Of a DNA stretch of 64,000 nucleotides, positions 1 through 11,597 are shown piece by piece. The position numbers and the translations under genes are program-made. The notes below the pieces were generated by a model that was not told the DNA's origin, made no database searches, and saw nothing but the letters and a program-made list of their open reading frames with translations. This stretch comes from Aphanomyces cochlioides (lineage: Eukaryota > Oomycota > Saprolegniomycetes > Saprolegniales > Verrucalvaceae). The stretch spans positions 310,001 to 374,000 of the forward strand of contig JAHQRK010000021.1 of NCBI GenBank assembly GCA_019828595.1, read 5' to 3'. Positions within the stretch are counted from its first letter, which is position 1, and the number at the start of each line of letters is the position of its first letter.

Positions 1-109
1 CACATGTGCTTGCTATATCAACGAAAAACACTGTCCAGTTTACGAGTCACCATTGAAAGACGCCACCCATGTCCTCCTTGGCGTAGGAAACTGTACATGG
101 GTCCTGTGA
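1..109 (+). pseudogene. C-terminal tail of an orphan membrane-family gene, cut by the window start
   Basis: The frame ending in the stop at 107-109 reads ATHVLLGVGNCTWVL, which matches the C-terminus of the family genes ending at 4461 (VHVGDSNCPWVM) and 8247 (IHVGELGCPWVL). The rest of the gene lies outside the window, so whether it is intact cannot be judged. The same tail occurs in inverted orientation at about 11598-11650, so this is the outermost visible part of the left side of the inverted duplication. Confidence 0.5.
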
Positions 110-308
110 CTTAACATGTCGTTTCCCACGTAAGAGCACTCTTTTCGCTGAAAGATTCTGGTTTGAGGACAACAATGAACGTTACGTCAGACACTCTGCC
201 GTTGCTGACGACTCGCGCCGTTGAAGAACCATGTGAGCATGATAAGCCATCAAGAACATGTTGCTTCGTTGCTTCAGGCCAACTCAAGAAATTTATTTTG
301 CGTTGAAC

Positions 309-2523
309 CTCGACATTGTATTGTGATTGGCATTTGCTTGGTAATGTCCTGTGCACGATTTCATTGGCTAAATTGTGTGATAAATATTTTCACGTCCATT
401 TGGCTTTCACCCGTGAAGCGCTCGCACCGACGACAGAGGTCCTTTCAAGTGGAGTCAAGATGCCCGTCCATCGGAGGCAAAGAGGTCAATGTTGTCAACT
501 CAATATATCAAGAAATCATTCTTCATCAAGTTTACGTCGCTTTGCTGCTGCTCGAACATCCCTGACAATTGACATGAATTTGAGTTGTGGAATCCGTCGT
601 TGCCGTTTGGATGCGTTGGATGCACAGACCCGTTGGATGTACTCTGCTATACATCTTGTTGATGTTGCTAACTCATCGTCGTTTGGGTTTTTCGACATAG
701 ATATGCCTTAATCGAGGCAAATTGATGTGAAATGACGCATGACGAACTTCCAGTCGACGAGTTGGTTACGCTGTGTGGAAATCTTGAGATCTTCGGGATG
801 AAGAAGCCTGAATGGAGGCTGGTTTAAAGTGGGGTTGCCCTTCCACCAAAGCTGCCATGCAGTCGCCGTATCAACCGACGGAAATTTAAAGTCGATGGGA
901 AGCCTACGAAAACGATCGCCCCATGCGTGTAGCGCAAACGTAGATGAATGTGATGTTGTTGGATCTGAGTGGCTTCGCACGGTAGTCTGGGTTTCTTTGA
1001 TTACTTCAGCCAATGTAGACTTGAGTAGAGCATGAGTTACATTTCCAGCGGCTACGCCTTTCTCTTCAATAAGCTGACCGACGCTTTGTACAATAATGTC
1101 GGGCATTTTTTAATAGCATTTTGGCTTTCCTGCAATTTTGCGTACAGTGATACATGTGGAGGTATACCAGTGGGTTTGAGGTAGTTTGACACCAAAAGCA
1201 CTTCACTCCGAAGACTACTCTATACATCATCCCTACGAAAGATCATTGTGGATAACAAGGGATGTCGTTGAGGCAAATTCGCAATGAGATATTCGCTGTG
1301 ATTGACAAGTGACGCAAGACACAGTCCAAGAATTACACGCATTTTGGTATTGTCATACAACGATGGAAACATAGACTTCAGAGCATGGTCGATGAGTAAT
1401 GATTCTTTCAAGGCAAAATGAGGGGGCAATTGGGCAAAACGAGCGTCATCCATGGGAAGGCCTGCAACAACACGGCCCAAAAACTGATCGCCTGCACGTT
1501 CGTAGTGCATATAACGTTCCAAGACATGGCCAATGCTCCAACCACAACGGATACAAACGCTGACAATTGATGGACCAGAAGTGCTGCCAGAACATGCAAA
1601 GGTTGCAACACCTTTGCGTATCGAGTGTGTACCAATATTCTTACTTGCATCGTGCGATTCAAGAGAAACAAGTTGACAAAGTTTCTTGTCAAATCGATCA
1701 CGCTGGTTTGAACCAGAAAAGAGAGGTCCGCCAGCTAGTGTAGGATTGCATGCAAAATAGACTCCAGACGCCAGAATCACACAAACAGATGGCTCAAAGG
1801 GTTCGCATATATATGCTTGGGGTCTCTGCGCTTTAGACCAGCTTGGTCGGTCTTGCTCTTGTAGAAGACATAACTTGAATATCCAAGAGACTTTTTGCCA
1901 CTATCCTTCAAGTCTCCACATTGTGTGGATTCGGCATGAACCCTCCGTATGCCTAGACACTACTTTTGATTCTGTTACACCCTCAAGCATCTTACCTTGA
2001 AAAATTTCCTTCATATCGTCATCGAATTCAATAGGATACGGCATGCGTTTTTGCTTGTAAAAATCCTTTAATGCTGAACGATATCCACATAGCGTACCAG
2101 GCTTCTTATTTGTGTTTTGGACTGTCCATTCTATGAACATTAGAAAGGTATCGTAGCCAAACATGCTCAGGTTGATTTCGCCGTTCATATCACCGACAGG
2201 ACTGAGCATTTCTGGGCGTCCATGAGTCGCTATCCACTTCTTTATGATGTTCAACCCACTGAGATACATCCTCTTTGTCGACTTTGAGACTCTGTTCTCT
2301 CTGAGCTCCTGAATGGTAGTCGTGCTTCGCTCGTGGTTGCTGTCCATTGCGACTTTGATCCAATGACGAAGTGCTGGGCAAATGAACAAGCAAATATATT
2401 AAATTAGAGATTGATTCGACAATATATAAAATTTGTATACTGTAAACTTTTTATTTGTGCGAAATACATGGTGGCTCACCGAGCAAGTGAATCCTGCATA
2501 ATGGAGGAGCAAAAACCGGAGAA
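309..2523 (-). mobile_element. Crypton-like tyrosine-recombinase element (decayed)
   Basis: The limits come from comparison with the inverted sister copy at 11380-11420, which reads straight through the site. Sequence matching that empty site stops at 308 (cgttgaac) and resumes at about 2524 (tggacaattg), leaving about 2.2 kb of extra DNA. No terminal inverted repeats or clear target duplication are visible, as expected for Cryptons, which integrate through a tyrosine recombinase. The minus strand carries the recombinase and a GCR1_C-like DNA-binding region. Confidence 0.75.
516..2389 (-). pseudogene. Crypton tyrosine recombinase with GCR1_C-like C-terminus, frameshifted
   Basis: The N-terminal segment (2389 to about 1900) resembles the helical core-binding domain of Crypton recombinases (SKSTKRMYLSGLNIIKKW and GTLCGYRSALKDFYKQKRMP). 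About 1920-1220 carries the catalytic region: a DPKHIYANP-like stretch, then THSIRKGVATFACSG (the H-x-x-R motif) and GWSIGHVLERYMHY (likely holding the nucleophilic tyrosine). About 1106-708 contains WGDRFRRLPIDFKFPSVD, the typical oomycete Crypton GCR1_C-like motif. At least two frame changes (near 1900 and near the YANP stretch, about 1800) and one between the catalytic and C-terminal parts break the reading, so this copy is probably inactive. Family membership is established knowledge; the breaks are seen in the sequence. Confidence 0.72.
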
Positions 2524-2575
2524 TGGACAATTGCATGGAAGGTAACGACGACCATCTATTTTTGTGATTGTCACA

Positions 2576-4461
2576 ATGGCCAAAGTGCACGTAGCTCGAC
2601 GCCATGAGCCGACGGTACAACTCAACCGATGGTCAGTGGCGTACAATGTCTTGTTTGTCATGAATTTGGCCACTACGGTACGTTCATTCCTCAGCTTCCT
2701 TCTTACAGTCGTCTCTGTAGCCTTTCATGGCGTATATGACGGAGCCACTACCTGGTGTGATTCAACGGATGAATATTCCCGACTGGCATTCGTTTCAAGA
2801 GTACACGCAGATCATGACGACAGTCTTTCAATCTGTGTACCACAAGATCAACTCGACGTCGACTGTCGTCTTGGTGCAAGACGCATCAAGCAATACATTT
2901 GCCGTGCGGTACACATTAGATTTGCCATATTCGATTCCTGACGATCAAATCCAAGACTACCTGCTTCGTCTACCTGGTACTTCTGAACCACACACAGCCA
3001 CGTCATGACATATGCTAGGCTCTATGTATCATGCAGCTGGCGTACTATCGTATTTGACTAAGTTTCTTACCTCAAATGTTGAGCCTCGAGCTACGATGAA
3101 ACCATGGCAAATATGTGAACACGAGTACGTGGCCGGGATCATCTTCGGCGAGATGTGCTTCTGGGTGGAAGAAATCGAACCTGTTTCAGAATCGACGTCT
3201 CCTCGCTACTATGCTTGGGTAGCGCTCTACTGGTTTGAAACGCCGCAATTCAGTTGGTTCAAGTTTGTCTTTCGATCTCTCGTCACGACTTATGTCTTGT
3301 ACGTGCTTTGGACTCGTTATTACCGTCATTTTCGAATTCTTGTACACAATCTACGTTTTGTGGGATTTGGCCAAAAGTATATTCATTACCAAGTCGTGTT
3401 GGGCGATCCTGGATATGCCGTCTTGACGGATCCTTTTGTATCTTTGGCCATGTCCGTTGATATTTGGTGTGGCCCTCCATATATGATGATCGTTGTCATG
3501 CGAGTGAGTCAATTGCAAGACTTGTGGGCCTACGCGTTGGGTTGCATGTATCTTTCTCGAACGGTATGTACTAATCTCATGGAATGACTAATTCTGTGGC
3601 TGGGTGGTAGGTCTGGTTTGCATATCTCTGTATGCGATGCCTTTCTTCACTTGTCAAGTGGCGCCGTTGGGAGGCTTCCTTTGCTCCGGTCGATCCTGGT
3701 TTTCTCGCAATCACTGCCTATGTGTATGGCGGGCCATTAACAAGCTTTATTACAATGACTCCAGTCGTGTGGATATTTCGACAATTGTGGGACGTGCTCC
3801 TTCCACAGGCGCAGAAGAACGAAGGGATTGAAGGCATCCTGGGTACGTTTCCCGACGAGATCCATTCAAATATTCACGGCGGCCATTAGGAATTATTCTC
3901 TTTGCTTTGATCATGTCCAGTTTTCCACTCGTATACTCGCGAGGGGCTGTTCTGTGGAGTCACTTCCGACAGCGAGCACCGCTTGAGCGTGATATTGACA
4001 ACACTGGCTGTGCTAAAGATCGTCGTATAAAATCGGGACCAGAATTGTCGAGAACTGCATTTGGTCATCCGTTCTATAACGACTTGAAAGCGGTGATTCT
4101 CCTGTCTTTGGTCATGCGAAAACATCACGCAGCGTGTCCCTCCATCGGTGGCTCGTTGCACAAATTGTATTGCAAGAACCCACGCTACAGGTCGATGCCG
4201 CTCTTTAGTCATCGCGCGGCGGATGTCTTTGTCGTGTGCTACGATGCTGATGGAAGAGCGGACAAACAAGTGCGATTGAGCTTATTGTCATGGCTAGATC
4301 GTCAACCACGGGACGCCCAGCTTGAGATTCCATTGTGCTCGAGATTGCATACCACCAGCGTTTGCCGTATTGATGGCAAACCCTGCGAAGGATTCAATCC
4401 TTCATCAAGCACTGGCTGGTGCGTTCATGTCGGCGACTCCAATTGTCCATGGGTAATGTGA
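2576..4461 (+). CDS. Orphan multipass membrane protein, family gene A (intact)
   Basis: Five exons join in frame: 2576-2677, 2721-2976, 3019-3563, 3611-3842 and 3890-4461, giving about 568 residues. All four introns are GT-AG and 42-47 bases long. The family is not one I can name. Features visible are an N-terminal hydrophobic segment (VAYNVLFVMNLATT), a soluble region, then several hydrophobic spans (for example FVFRSLVTTYVLYVLWTRYY, VSLAMSVDIW, YMMIVVM, LGIILFALIMS), followed by a conserved soluble C-terminal domain with RKHHAACPSIGGSLHKLY and PLFSHRAADVFVVCYDADG. This makes it a likely integral membrane protein of an oomycete-restricted family. The paralogue at 6371-8247 has the same first four intron positions. 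Most of the gene lies in the left arm of the inverted repeat. Confidence 0.72.
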
Positions 4462-5673
4462 AGTCGCTTCGTGAATGTCATGACATAGAATTGATGCGAT
4501 ACCAGCCAGTCCAGGGTATAGAGGACCATGCTAAAAGCGAAGGCTCTTGAACTTTGCAATGATAGATTGGCAAATGAAGTCCCATTTCCATCAACCATAG
4601 ACATTTGGAAAGTCCTATTGGTGTAGAATGATCTGCCGAGACACCAGAACCTTTGAATGGAAAACTTACCACAGCAGGATTCACAACCCATCATGATATT
4701 TTATTCCTTCTCCCAAAACGCTACGTTGTTGCATGGACAAGAGGAGTGTGCATTTCGAGTGTCGCGATTCCCCTGAAAGAACGTCTGCATGAGGATTTGG
4801 TATGGCTTGATGACGTCTAGAGTCCAAGCGAAAATATCCCTCGGCTGGTGAGATTGAACAGTTTTCCGAATGAAGTGGACATGGAGGACTCATCGCACAA
4901 ATGGTGCTACATGACATAGTCTTGTACGATGAGTCGACCGAAGCTTCAGGTCGTGTCCAAATTCACCAGTTAAACTGCATTGGACACTGGGTAGACTCAC
5001 AATGATGCGTTGCCGCTTTTCGTTGCGTCGAATACTTCAGTGAGCGTCGTCCATTATGGCTCACGATGACTCTTTGGTCGAGTGAAATGAGATACCGCAA
5101 GTACTGGCTGCGTGGGATCACAAAAGCCCCAAGTCATCTCGTTGTAGGTCGAGGGAGAGAGTGCTAGAGCCACAATGATTTCACCAAACGAGCGAGTGTA
5201 CTTTAGCTAGCAACTACGCATTTGGGCCATTTTGGATAATAATTCGCTCCCACGACGAGTTGGGCGTTCTTATGTGTTGACAATGGCTGCCTGGTCGCAT
5301 CGTTGTTTGATAATTCATCATGCAGCAAACGAAAACAATGGTAAATGTCGCCGATCGTGTCGACTTCTACTGCAAAAATCACTTTCCCAACTTATTTATG
5401 CAAGTTACCCTGCCATCGAGAGAAGAGAGAGCAGACGCCAATGTATCAGAGGTAGATTCAAATTTGCAGCATCCAGAGCCTTCAAGTTTGTGCGGTGAAT
5501 TTAATCACCAAGCTCTCTCAACTTGCGTGCTCACGAAAGCAAGGTGGAACCTCCACACCGTGAAGGCTACGGTAGTTTGGCAACCTAGCACACGCGCGCT
5601 GTGTGCAAGCTTGGCGATCATGTGCATTGACGTCATGTTGAAATGAAGAAATCGAGAACTCCAGACAAGCAGT
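4462..5673. other. Intergenic part of left arm, with possible unrecognised exons on the minus strand
   Basis: This 1.2 kb lies between the 3' ends of family gene A and the inverted fragment of gene B. The minus strand from about 5182 to 4676 has open stretches (for example TYNEMTWGFCDPTQPVLAVS and FAWTLDVIKPYQILMQTFFQ) that look better than random, but no continuous gene model emerged. I could not recognise a product. The same sequence lies inverted at 8248-9459. Confidence 0.3.
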
Positions 5674-6215
5674 TCATAGGACCCATGGGCAACCCAACTC
5701 GCCAACATGAATGTACTTGGGAGCTGGACGTGATGGCTGGAGCGTTGAACAATGTCGGGTGTCGATGTGGCCCACACTGGTGGCATGGAAAGCTGTGCAC
5801 AATTGTATGGCTAGCACCGAGTCTTGGGCCTGACGATCGAGCCACGACAACAAGCTCAGACGCACTCGCTGTGTCACGACTCCGTCCACGTTGCAGCACA
5901 GGACAAAGCAGTCTGCCGCGCGATGACTGAACAGCGGCAGCGATTGGTAGCGAGGATTCTTGTCGTACAATACATGGAGAGAGCCTCCCCTCGACCGACA
6001 TGTTGAGTTGTACTTTCGCATGGTCACCGACAAGAGAATCGCGTTTTTCAAGTCGTTGTGCGATGGAAGACTGAATTTTGTACTCGACAGGCTTCGTTCA
6101 GACCTGACGCGGCGACCTAAAGAGTCCATGTCAGAGCAAATAAGGATCATGTTGCTCACCATGATGGCGGCGCTTCCAGACGACAGCAACCCGCGAGCAG
6201 ATGACCGGAATATTG
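5674..6215 (-). pseudogene. Inverted 3' fragment of membrane-family gene B
   Basis: This is the mirror image of the last part of gene B (end of exon 5 at 6215-6160, intron, exon 6 at 6116-5674). The open frame of 171 codons is identical to that at 7732-8247. The fragment stops at the inner arm edge (6215), so it lacks the N-terminal four fifths of the gene and has no evident promoter. It is a by-product of the inverted duplication, not a functional gene. Confidence 0.8.
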
Positions 6216-6370
6216 GCTTATAAATCTATCGAATTCGATTGCCACCACACTTCTGTCGTCATTGTGTGCCAATACCCGAAGGATCTAAAAGCTCACATCC
6301 ATTGCTGCTAAAAGTAGACGAGCGACGGTTTTCTTTCGACGGTTATCTCGACCACCATCGCGGCGGCAAC

Positions 6371-8247
6371 ATGGCCAAAGTCTCCGTCGCTCGTCCGCAC
6401 AAAGCGAGTGTTCGGTTCAGTCGTTGGTCTGTGGCTTTCAACCTCTTGGCTGCCGTCAACTTGGCCTCGACGGTAAGATCTGTCATCTCTCGGGTATGAC
6501 CACGCTGTGTGTAGCCATTCATGGCGTACTTGACTGAGCCACTGCCTGGACGCGCCGCATCGACGCGGTTTCCACCGTGGACTTCGTTCCAAGGGTACAC
6601 ATACACCATGCTGGTATTTTTTGAAACCTTGTACAACAATTCCATGCCATCCAACGTTGTTTGCAAGCAAGACAGAGCGACGAACACTTTTGCGATGCGC
6701 TACATCTTGGATTTACAACCTGCAATCCATCCCGACGACGTCCAAGACTTTCTCCTGCGTCTACCTGGTTCACCACTACATTGTTCCTTGCATACTAAAA
6801 ATGCTGCTGTAGGCTCTGGGTTCTATGGAGCTGGGGTCGTGACGTACATGACGAGCTTCCTCACGTCGAATGCGTCCTCTCGCAATACCTTGAAGCCATG
6901 GCGAATCTGTGAGCATGGATATGTCGTCGGGGTTCACATTGCTGACTTGTGCTTTTGGATGCATCAAGTCGATTCGTTGGACGAGACGTTGCCGCGCTAC
7001 AGCGTTTGGGCAGCCGTGTACATGCAGGAGACACCTGAACTCTGCTGGTTTAAGCTTGCCTTGCGATCTCTTCTCACGTTTCACATCTTGTATGTCCTCT
7101 GGACGCGGTATTACTGCCATTATCGCGTCCTCGTGCGGAATCTACGCTGCATTGGACTTGATCCAGCGTTTGTGCACTATCAAATTGTCGTGGGCGATCC
7201 TGGCTATGCCATCTTGACCGATCCCATCGTCTCGCTGGCCATGTTTGTTGATATCTGGTCTGCTGGATCCTACATGATCATTGCGGCGATGCGAATGAGC
7301 CAATTCCACGACATCTGGGCTTATGCGCTCAGCTGCATGTATCTTTCACGGACCGTTGGAACAATTCTTGGGCGACTTGCTGACAGGCTCTGTCTCGTAG
7401 GTCTGGTTTGCCTATCTTTGTATGCGTGGCGTTTCGTCGCTCGTCAAGTGGCGTCGATGGGAGGCTTGGTTTGCCCCGGTAGATCCAACCATTCTAGCCA
7501 TCTGTGCCTACCTCTATGGAGGACCGATGACAAGTTTACTCTTCATGACGCCAGTGGCTTCGATCTTTCGTCAAACTTGGGATGTCTGCCTGACACCGTC
7601 GCTGACGAATGAAGCGATCGAAGGCATCCTAGGTACACGCGTTGAGATTGACCATCCGATGCCCAACACTTGACTAGGTATACTCATTTACTCGTTGATC
7701 ATGGCCAATATTCCGGTCATCTGCTCGCGGGTTGCTGTCGTCTGGAAGCGCCGCCATCATGGTGAGCAACATGATCCTTATTTGCTCTGACATGGACTCT
7801 TTAGGTCGCCGCGTCAGGTCTGAACGAAGCCTGTCGAGTACAAAATTCAGTCTTCCATCGCACAACGACTTGAAAAACGCGATTCTCTTGTCGGTGACCA
7901 TGCGAAAGTACAACTCAACATGTCGGTCGAGGGGAGGCTCTCTCCATGTATTGTACGACAAGAATCCTCGCTACCAATCGCTGCCGCTGTTCAGTCATCG
8001 CGCGGCAGACTGCTTTGTCCTGTGCTGCAACGTGGACGGAGTCGTGACACAGCGAGTGCGTCTGAGCTTGTTGTCGTGGCTCGATCGTCAGGCCCAAGAC
8101 TCGGTGCTAGCCATACAATTGTGCACAGCTTTCCATGCCACCAGTGTGGGCCACATCGACACCCGACATTGTTCAACGCTCCAGCCATCACGTCCAGCTC
8201 CCAAGTACATTCATGTTGGCGAGTTGGGTTGCCCATGGGTCCTATGA
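6371..8247 (+). CDS. Orphan multipass membrane protein, family gene B (intact, central)
   Basis: Six exons join in frame: 6371-6472, 6515-6767, 6813-7354, 7401-7632, 7678-7761 and 7805-8247, giving about 551 residues. It parallels gene A throughout (MAKVSVARPHK start, AYLTEPLPG, PWRICEHGYVVG, LYVLWTRYYCHYRVLVRNLR, HYQIVVGDPGYAILTDPIVS, PLFSHRAADCFVLCCNVDG), with an extra intron at 7762-7804. The third intron has a weak donor (gttgga), and reading through it leaves the frame open, so retention there is possible. Its promoter and first four exons lie in the unique spacer, but the final 542 bases (7706-8247) lie inside the right arm. Function is unknown; hydrophobic spans suggest a membrane location. 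Confidence 0.72.
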
Positions 8248-11200
8248 ACTGCTTGTCTGGAGTTCTCGATTTCTTCATTTCAACATGACGTCAATGCACA
8301 TGATCGCCAAGCTTGCACACAGCGCGCGTGTGCTAGGTTGCCAAACTACCGTAGCCTTCACGGTGTGGAGGTTCCACCTTGCTTTCGTGAGCACGCAAGT
8401 TGAGAGAGCTTGGTGATTAAATTCACCGCACAAACTTGAAGGCTCTGGATGCTGCAAATTTGAATCTACCTCTGATACATTGGCGTCTGCTCTCTCTTCT
8501 CTCGATGGCAGGGTAACTTGCATAAATAAGTTGGGAAAGTGATTTTTGCAGTAGAAGTCGACACGATCGGCGACATTTACCATTGTTTTCGTTTGCTGCA
8601 TGATGAATTATCAAACAACGATGCGACCAGGCAGCCATTGTCAACACATAAGAACGCCCAACTCGTCGTGGGAGCGAATTATTATCCAAAATGGCCCAAA
8701 TGCGTAGTTGCTAGCTAAAGTACACTCGCTCGTTTGGTGAAATCATTGTGGCTCTAGCACTCTCTCCCTCGACCTACAACGAGATGACTTGGGGCTTTTG
8801 TGATCCCACGCAGCCAGTACTTGCGGTATCTCATTTCACTCGACCAAAGAGTCATCGTGAGCCATAATGGACGACGCTCACTGAAGTATTCGACGCAACG
8901 AAAAGCGGCAACGCATCATTGTGAGTCTACCCAGTGTCCAATGCAGTTTAACTGGTGAATTTGGACACGACCTGAAGCTTCGGTCGACTCATCGTACAAG
9001 ACTATGTCATGTAGCACCATTTGTGCGATGAGTCCTCCATGTCCACTTCATTCGGAAAACTGTTCAATCTCACCAGCCGAGGGATATTTTCGCTTGGACT
9101 CTAGACGTCATCAAGCCATACCAAATCCTCATGCAGACGTTCTTTCAGGGGAATCGCGACACTCGAAATGCACACTCCTCTTGTCCATGCAACAACGTAG
9201 CGTTTTGGGAGAAGGAATAAAATATCATGATGGGTTGTGAATCCTGCTGTGGTAAGTTTTCCATTCAAAGGTTCTGGTGTCTCGGCAGATCATTCTACAC
9301 CAATAGGACTTTCCAAATGTCTATGGTTGATGGAAATGGGACTTCATTTGCCAATCTATCATTGCAAAGTTCAAGAGCCTTCGCTTTTAGCATGGTCCTC
9401 TATACCCTGGACTGGCTGGTATCGCATCAATTCTATGTCATGACATTCACGAAGCGACTTCACATTACCCATGGACAATTGGAGTCGCCGACATGAACGC
9501 ACCAGCCAGTGCTTGATGAAGGATTGAATCCTTCGCAGGGTTTGCCATCAATACGGCAAACGCTGGTGGTATGCAATCTCGAGCACAATGGAATCTCAAG
9601 CTGGGCGTCCCGTGGTTGACGATCTAGCCATGACAATAAGCTCAATCGCACTTGTTTGTCCGCTCTTCCATCAGCATCGTAGCACACGACAAAGACATCC
9701 GCCGCGCGATGACTAAAGAGCGGCATCGACCTGTAGCGTGGGTTCTTGCAATACAATTTGTGCAACGAGCCACCGATGGAGGGACACGCTGCGTGATGTT
9801 TTCGCATGACCAAAGACAGGAGAATCACCGCTTTCAAGTCGTTATAGAACGGATGACCAAATGCAGTTCTCGACAATTCTGGTCCCGATTTTATACGACG
9901 ATCTTTAGCACAGCCAGTGTTGTCAATATCACGCTCAAGCGGTGCTCGCTGTCGGAAGTGACTCCACAGAACAGCCCCTCGCGAGTATACGAGTGGAAAA
10001 CTGGACATGATCAAAGCAAAGAGAATAATTCCTAATGGCCGCCGTGAATATTTGAATGGATCTCGTCGGGAAACGTACCCAGGATGCCTTCAATCCCTTC
10101 GTTCTTCTGCGCCTGTGGAAGGAGCACGTCCCACAATTGTCGAAATATCCACACGACTGGAGTCATTGTAATAAAGCTTGTTAATGGCCCGCCATACACA
10201 TAGGCAGTGATTGCGAGAAAACCAGGATCGACCGGAGCAAAGGAAGCCTCCCAACGGCGCCACTTGACAAGTGAAGAAAGGCATCGCATACAGAGATATG
10301 CAAACCAGACCTACCACCCAGCCACAGAATTAGTCATTCCATGAGATTAGTACATACCGTTCGAGAAAGATACATGCAACCCAACGCGTAGGCCCACAAG
10401 TCTTGCAATTGACTCCTCGCATGACAACGATCATCATATATGGAGGGCCACACCAAATATCAACGGACATGGCCAAAGATACAAAAGGATCCGTCAAGAC
10501 GGCATATCCAGGATCGCCCAACACGACTTGGTAATGAATATACTTTTGGCCAAATCCCACAAAACGTAGATTGTGTACAAGAATTCGAAAATGACGGTAA
10601 TAACGAGTCCAAAGCACGTACAAGACATAAGTCGTGACGAGAGATCGAAAGACAAACTTGAACCAACTGAATTGCGGCGTTTCAAACCAGTAGAGCGCTA
10701 CCCAAGCATAGTAGCGAGGAGACGTCGATTCTGAAACAGGTTCGATTTCTTCCACCCAGAAGCACATCTCGCCGAAGATGATCCCGGCCACGTACTCGTG
10801 TTCACATATTTGCCATGGTTTCATCGTAGCTCGAGGCTCAACATTTGAGGTAAGAAACTTAGTCAAATACGATAGTACGCCAGCTGCATGATACATAGAG
10901 CCTAGCATATGTCATGACGTGGCTGTGTGTGGTTCAGAAGTACCAGGTAGACGAAGCAGGTAGTCTTGGATTTGATCGTCAGGAATCGAATATGGCAAAT
11001 CTAATGTGTACCGCACGGCAAATGTATTGCTTGATGCGTCTTGCACCAAGACGACAGTCGACGTCGAGTTGATCTTGTGGTACACAGATTGAAAGACTGT
11101 CGTCATGATCTGCGTGTACTCTTGAAACGAATGCCAGTCGGGAATATTCATCCGTTGAATCACACCAGGTAGTGGCTCCGTCATATACGCCATGAAAGGC

Positions 11201-11259
11201 TACAGAGACGACTGTAAGAAGGAAGCTGAGGAATGAACGTACCGTAGTGGCCAAATTCA
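7706..11259. repeat. Right arm of the ~3.55 kb inverted repeat
   Basis: Mirror image of 2661-6215, beginning within exon 5 of family gene B and ending just inside exon 1 of the mirror copy of gene A. The one-base deletion relative to the left arm sits near 10416 (gcgaggagtc against gcgagtgagtc when both are read in the gene direction). Confidence 0.9.
8248..9459. other. Intergenic part of right arm, possible unrecognised exons on the plus strand
   Basis: Mirror of 4462-5673. Open stretches on the plus strand at about 8739-8870 and 9010-9245 could be exons of a small unrecognised or decayed gene lying between convergent genes B and A-prime. No initiation codon and splice set gives a convincing full protein. 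Confidence 0.3.
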
Positions 11260-11344
11260 GGACAAACAAGACATTGTACGCCACCGACTATCGGTTGAGT
11301 CGTACCGTCGGCTCATGGCGCCCAACTACGTGTACTTTGGTCAT
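9460..11344 (-). pseudogene. Mirror copy of membrane-family gene A (nonsense and frameshift)
   Basis: Exons map as mirror images of gene A: 11344-11243, 11199-10944, 10901-10358, 10310-10079 and 10031-9460. Two lesions are visible. In exon 1 the codon that is TGG in gene A reads TAG (near 11288), just outside the near-identical tract. In exon 3 one base is missing near 10416, turning MRVSQLQDLWAYAL into an out-of-frame tail. Paralogue B retains MRMSQFHDIWAYAL, so gene A has the ancestral frame and this copy carries the deletion. The C-terminal exon is still perfect, consistent with recent copying from or to the left arm. Confidence 0.78.
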
Positions 11345-11597
11345 TCTAGCAATGACAAAAATAGATGGTCACAGTTACCTTCCATTCAATTGTCCACGTT
11401 CAACGCAAAATAAATTTCTTGGGTGGCCTGAAGCAACACGGCATTATGTTCTGGATGCTGTGAATTGGCATATCATGCTTCTCCAACCGCGCGAGTCGTC
11501 AGCAACGACAGAGCCTCTGACGTAACGTACATTGTTGTCCTCAAACCTGAATCTTTCATCGAAAAGAGGGCTCTTATGTGGGAAACGACATGTCAAG

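Larger units (their letters stand above)
2661..6215. repeat. Left arm of a ~3.55 kb near-identical inverted repeat
   Basis: Positions x in this arm pair with about 13921-x on the right (13920-x outside a one-base indel near 3504). Translated frames throughout the arm are identical to their mirror images; the only difference I noticed inside is the one-base indel. Identity falls at both edges: near 2660 (a/c difference, then many more outward) and at 6215, where the arms enter different spacer sequence. Confidence 0.9.

Noticed and set aside
2661..11259. Reading the whole inverted repeat as a DNA transposon with long terminal inverted repeats
   Set aside because: The arms contain host-like multi-intron genes, the spacer gene is a paralogue and not a transposase, and diverged homology continues outside the arm edges.
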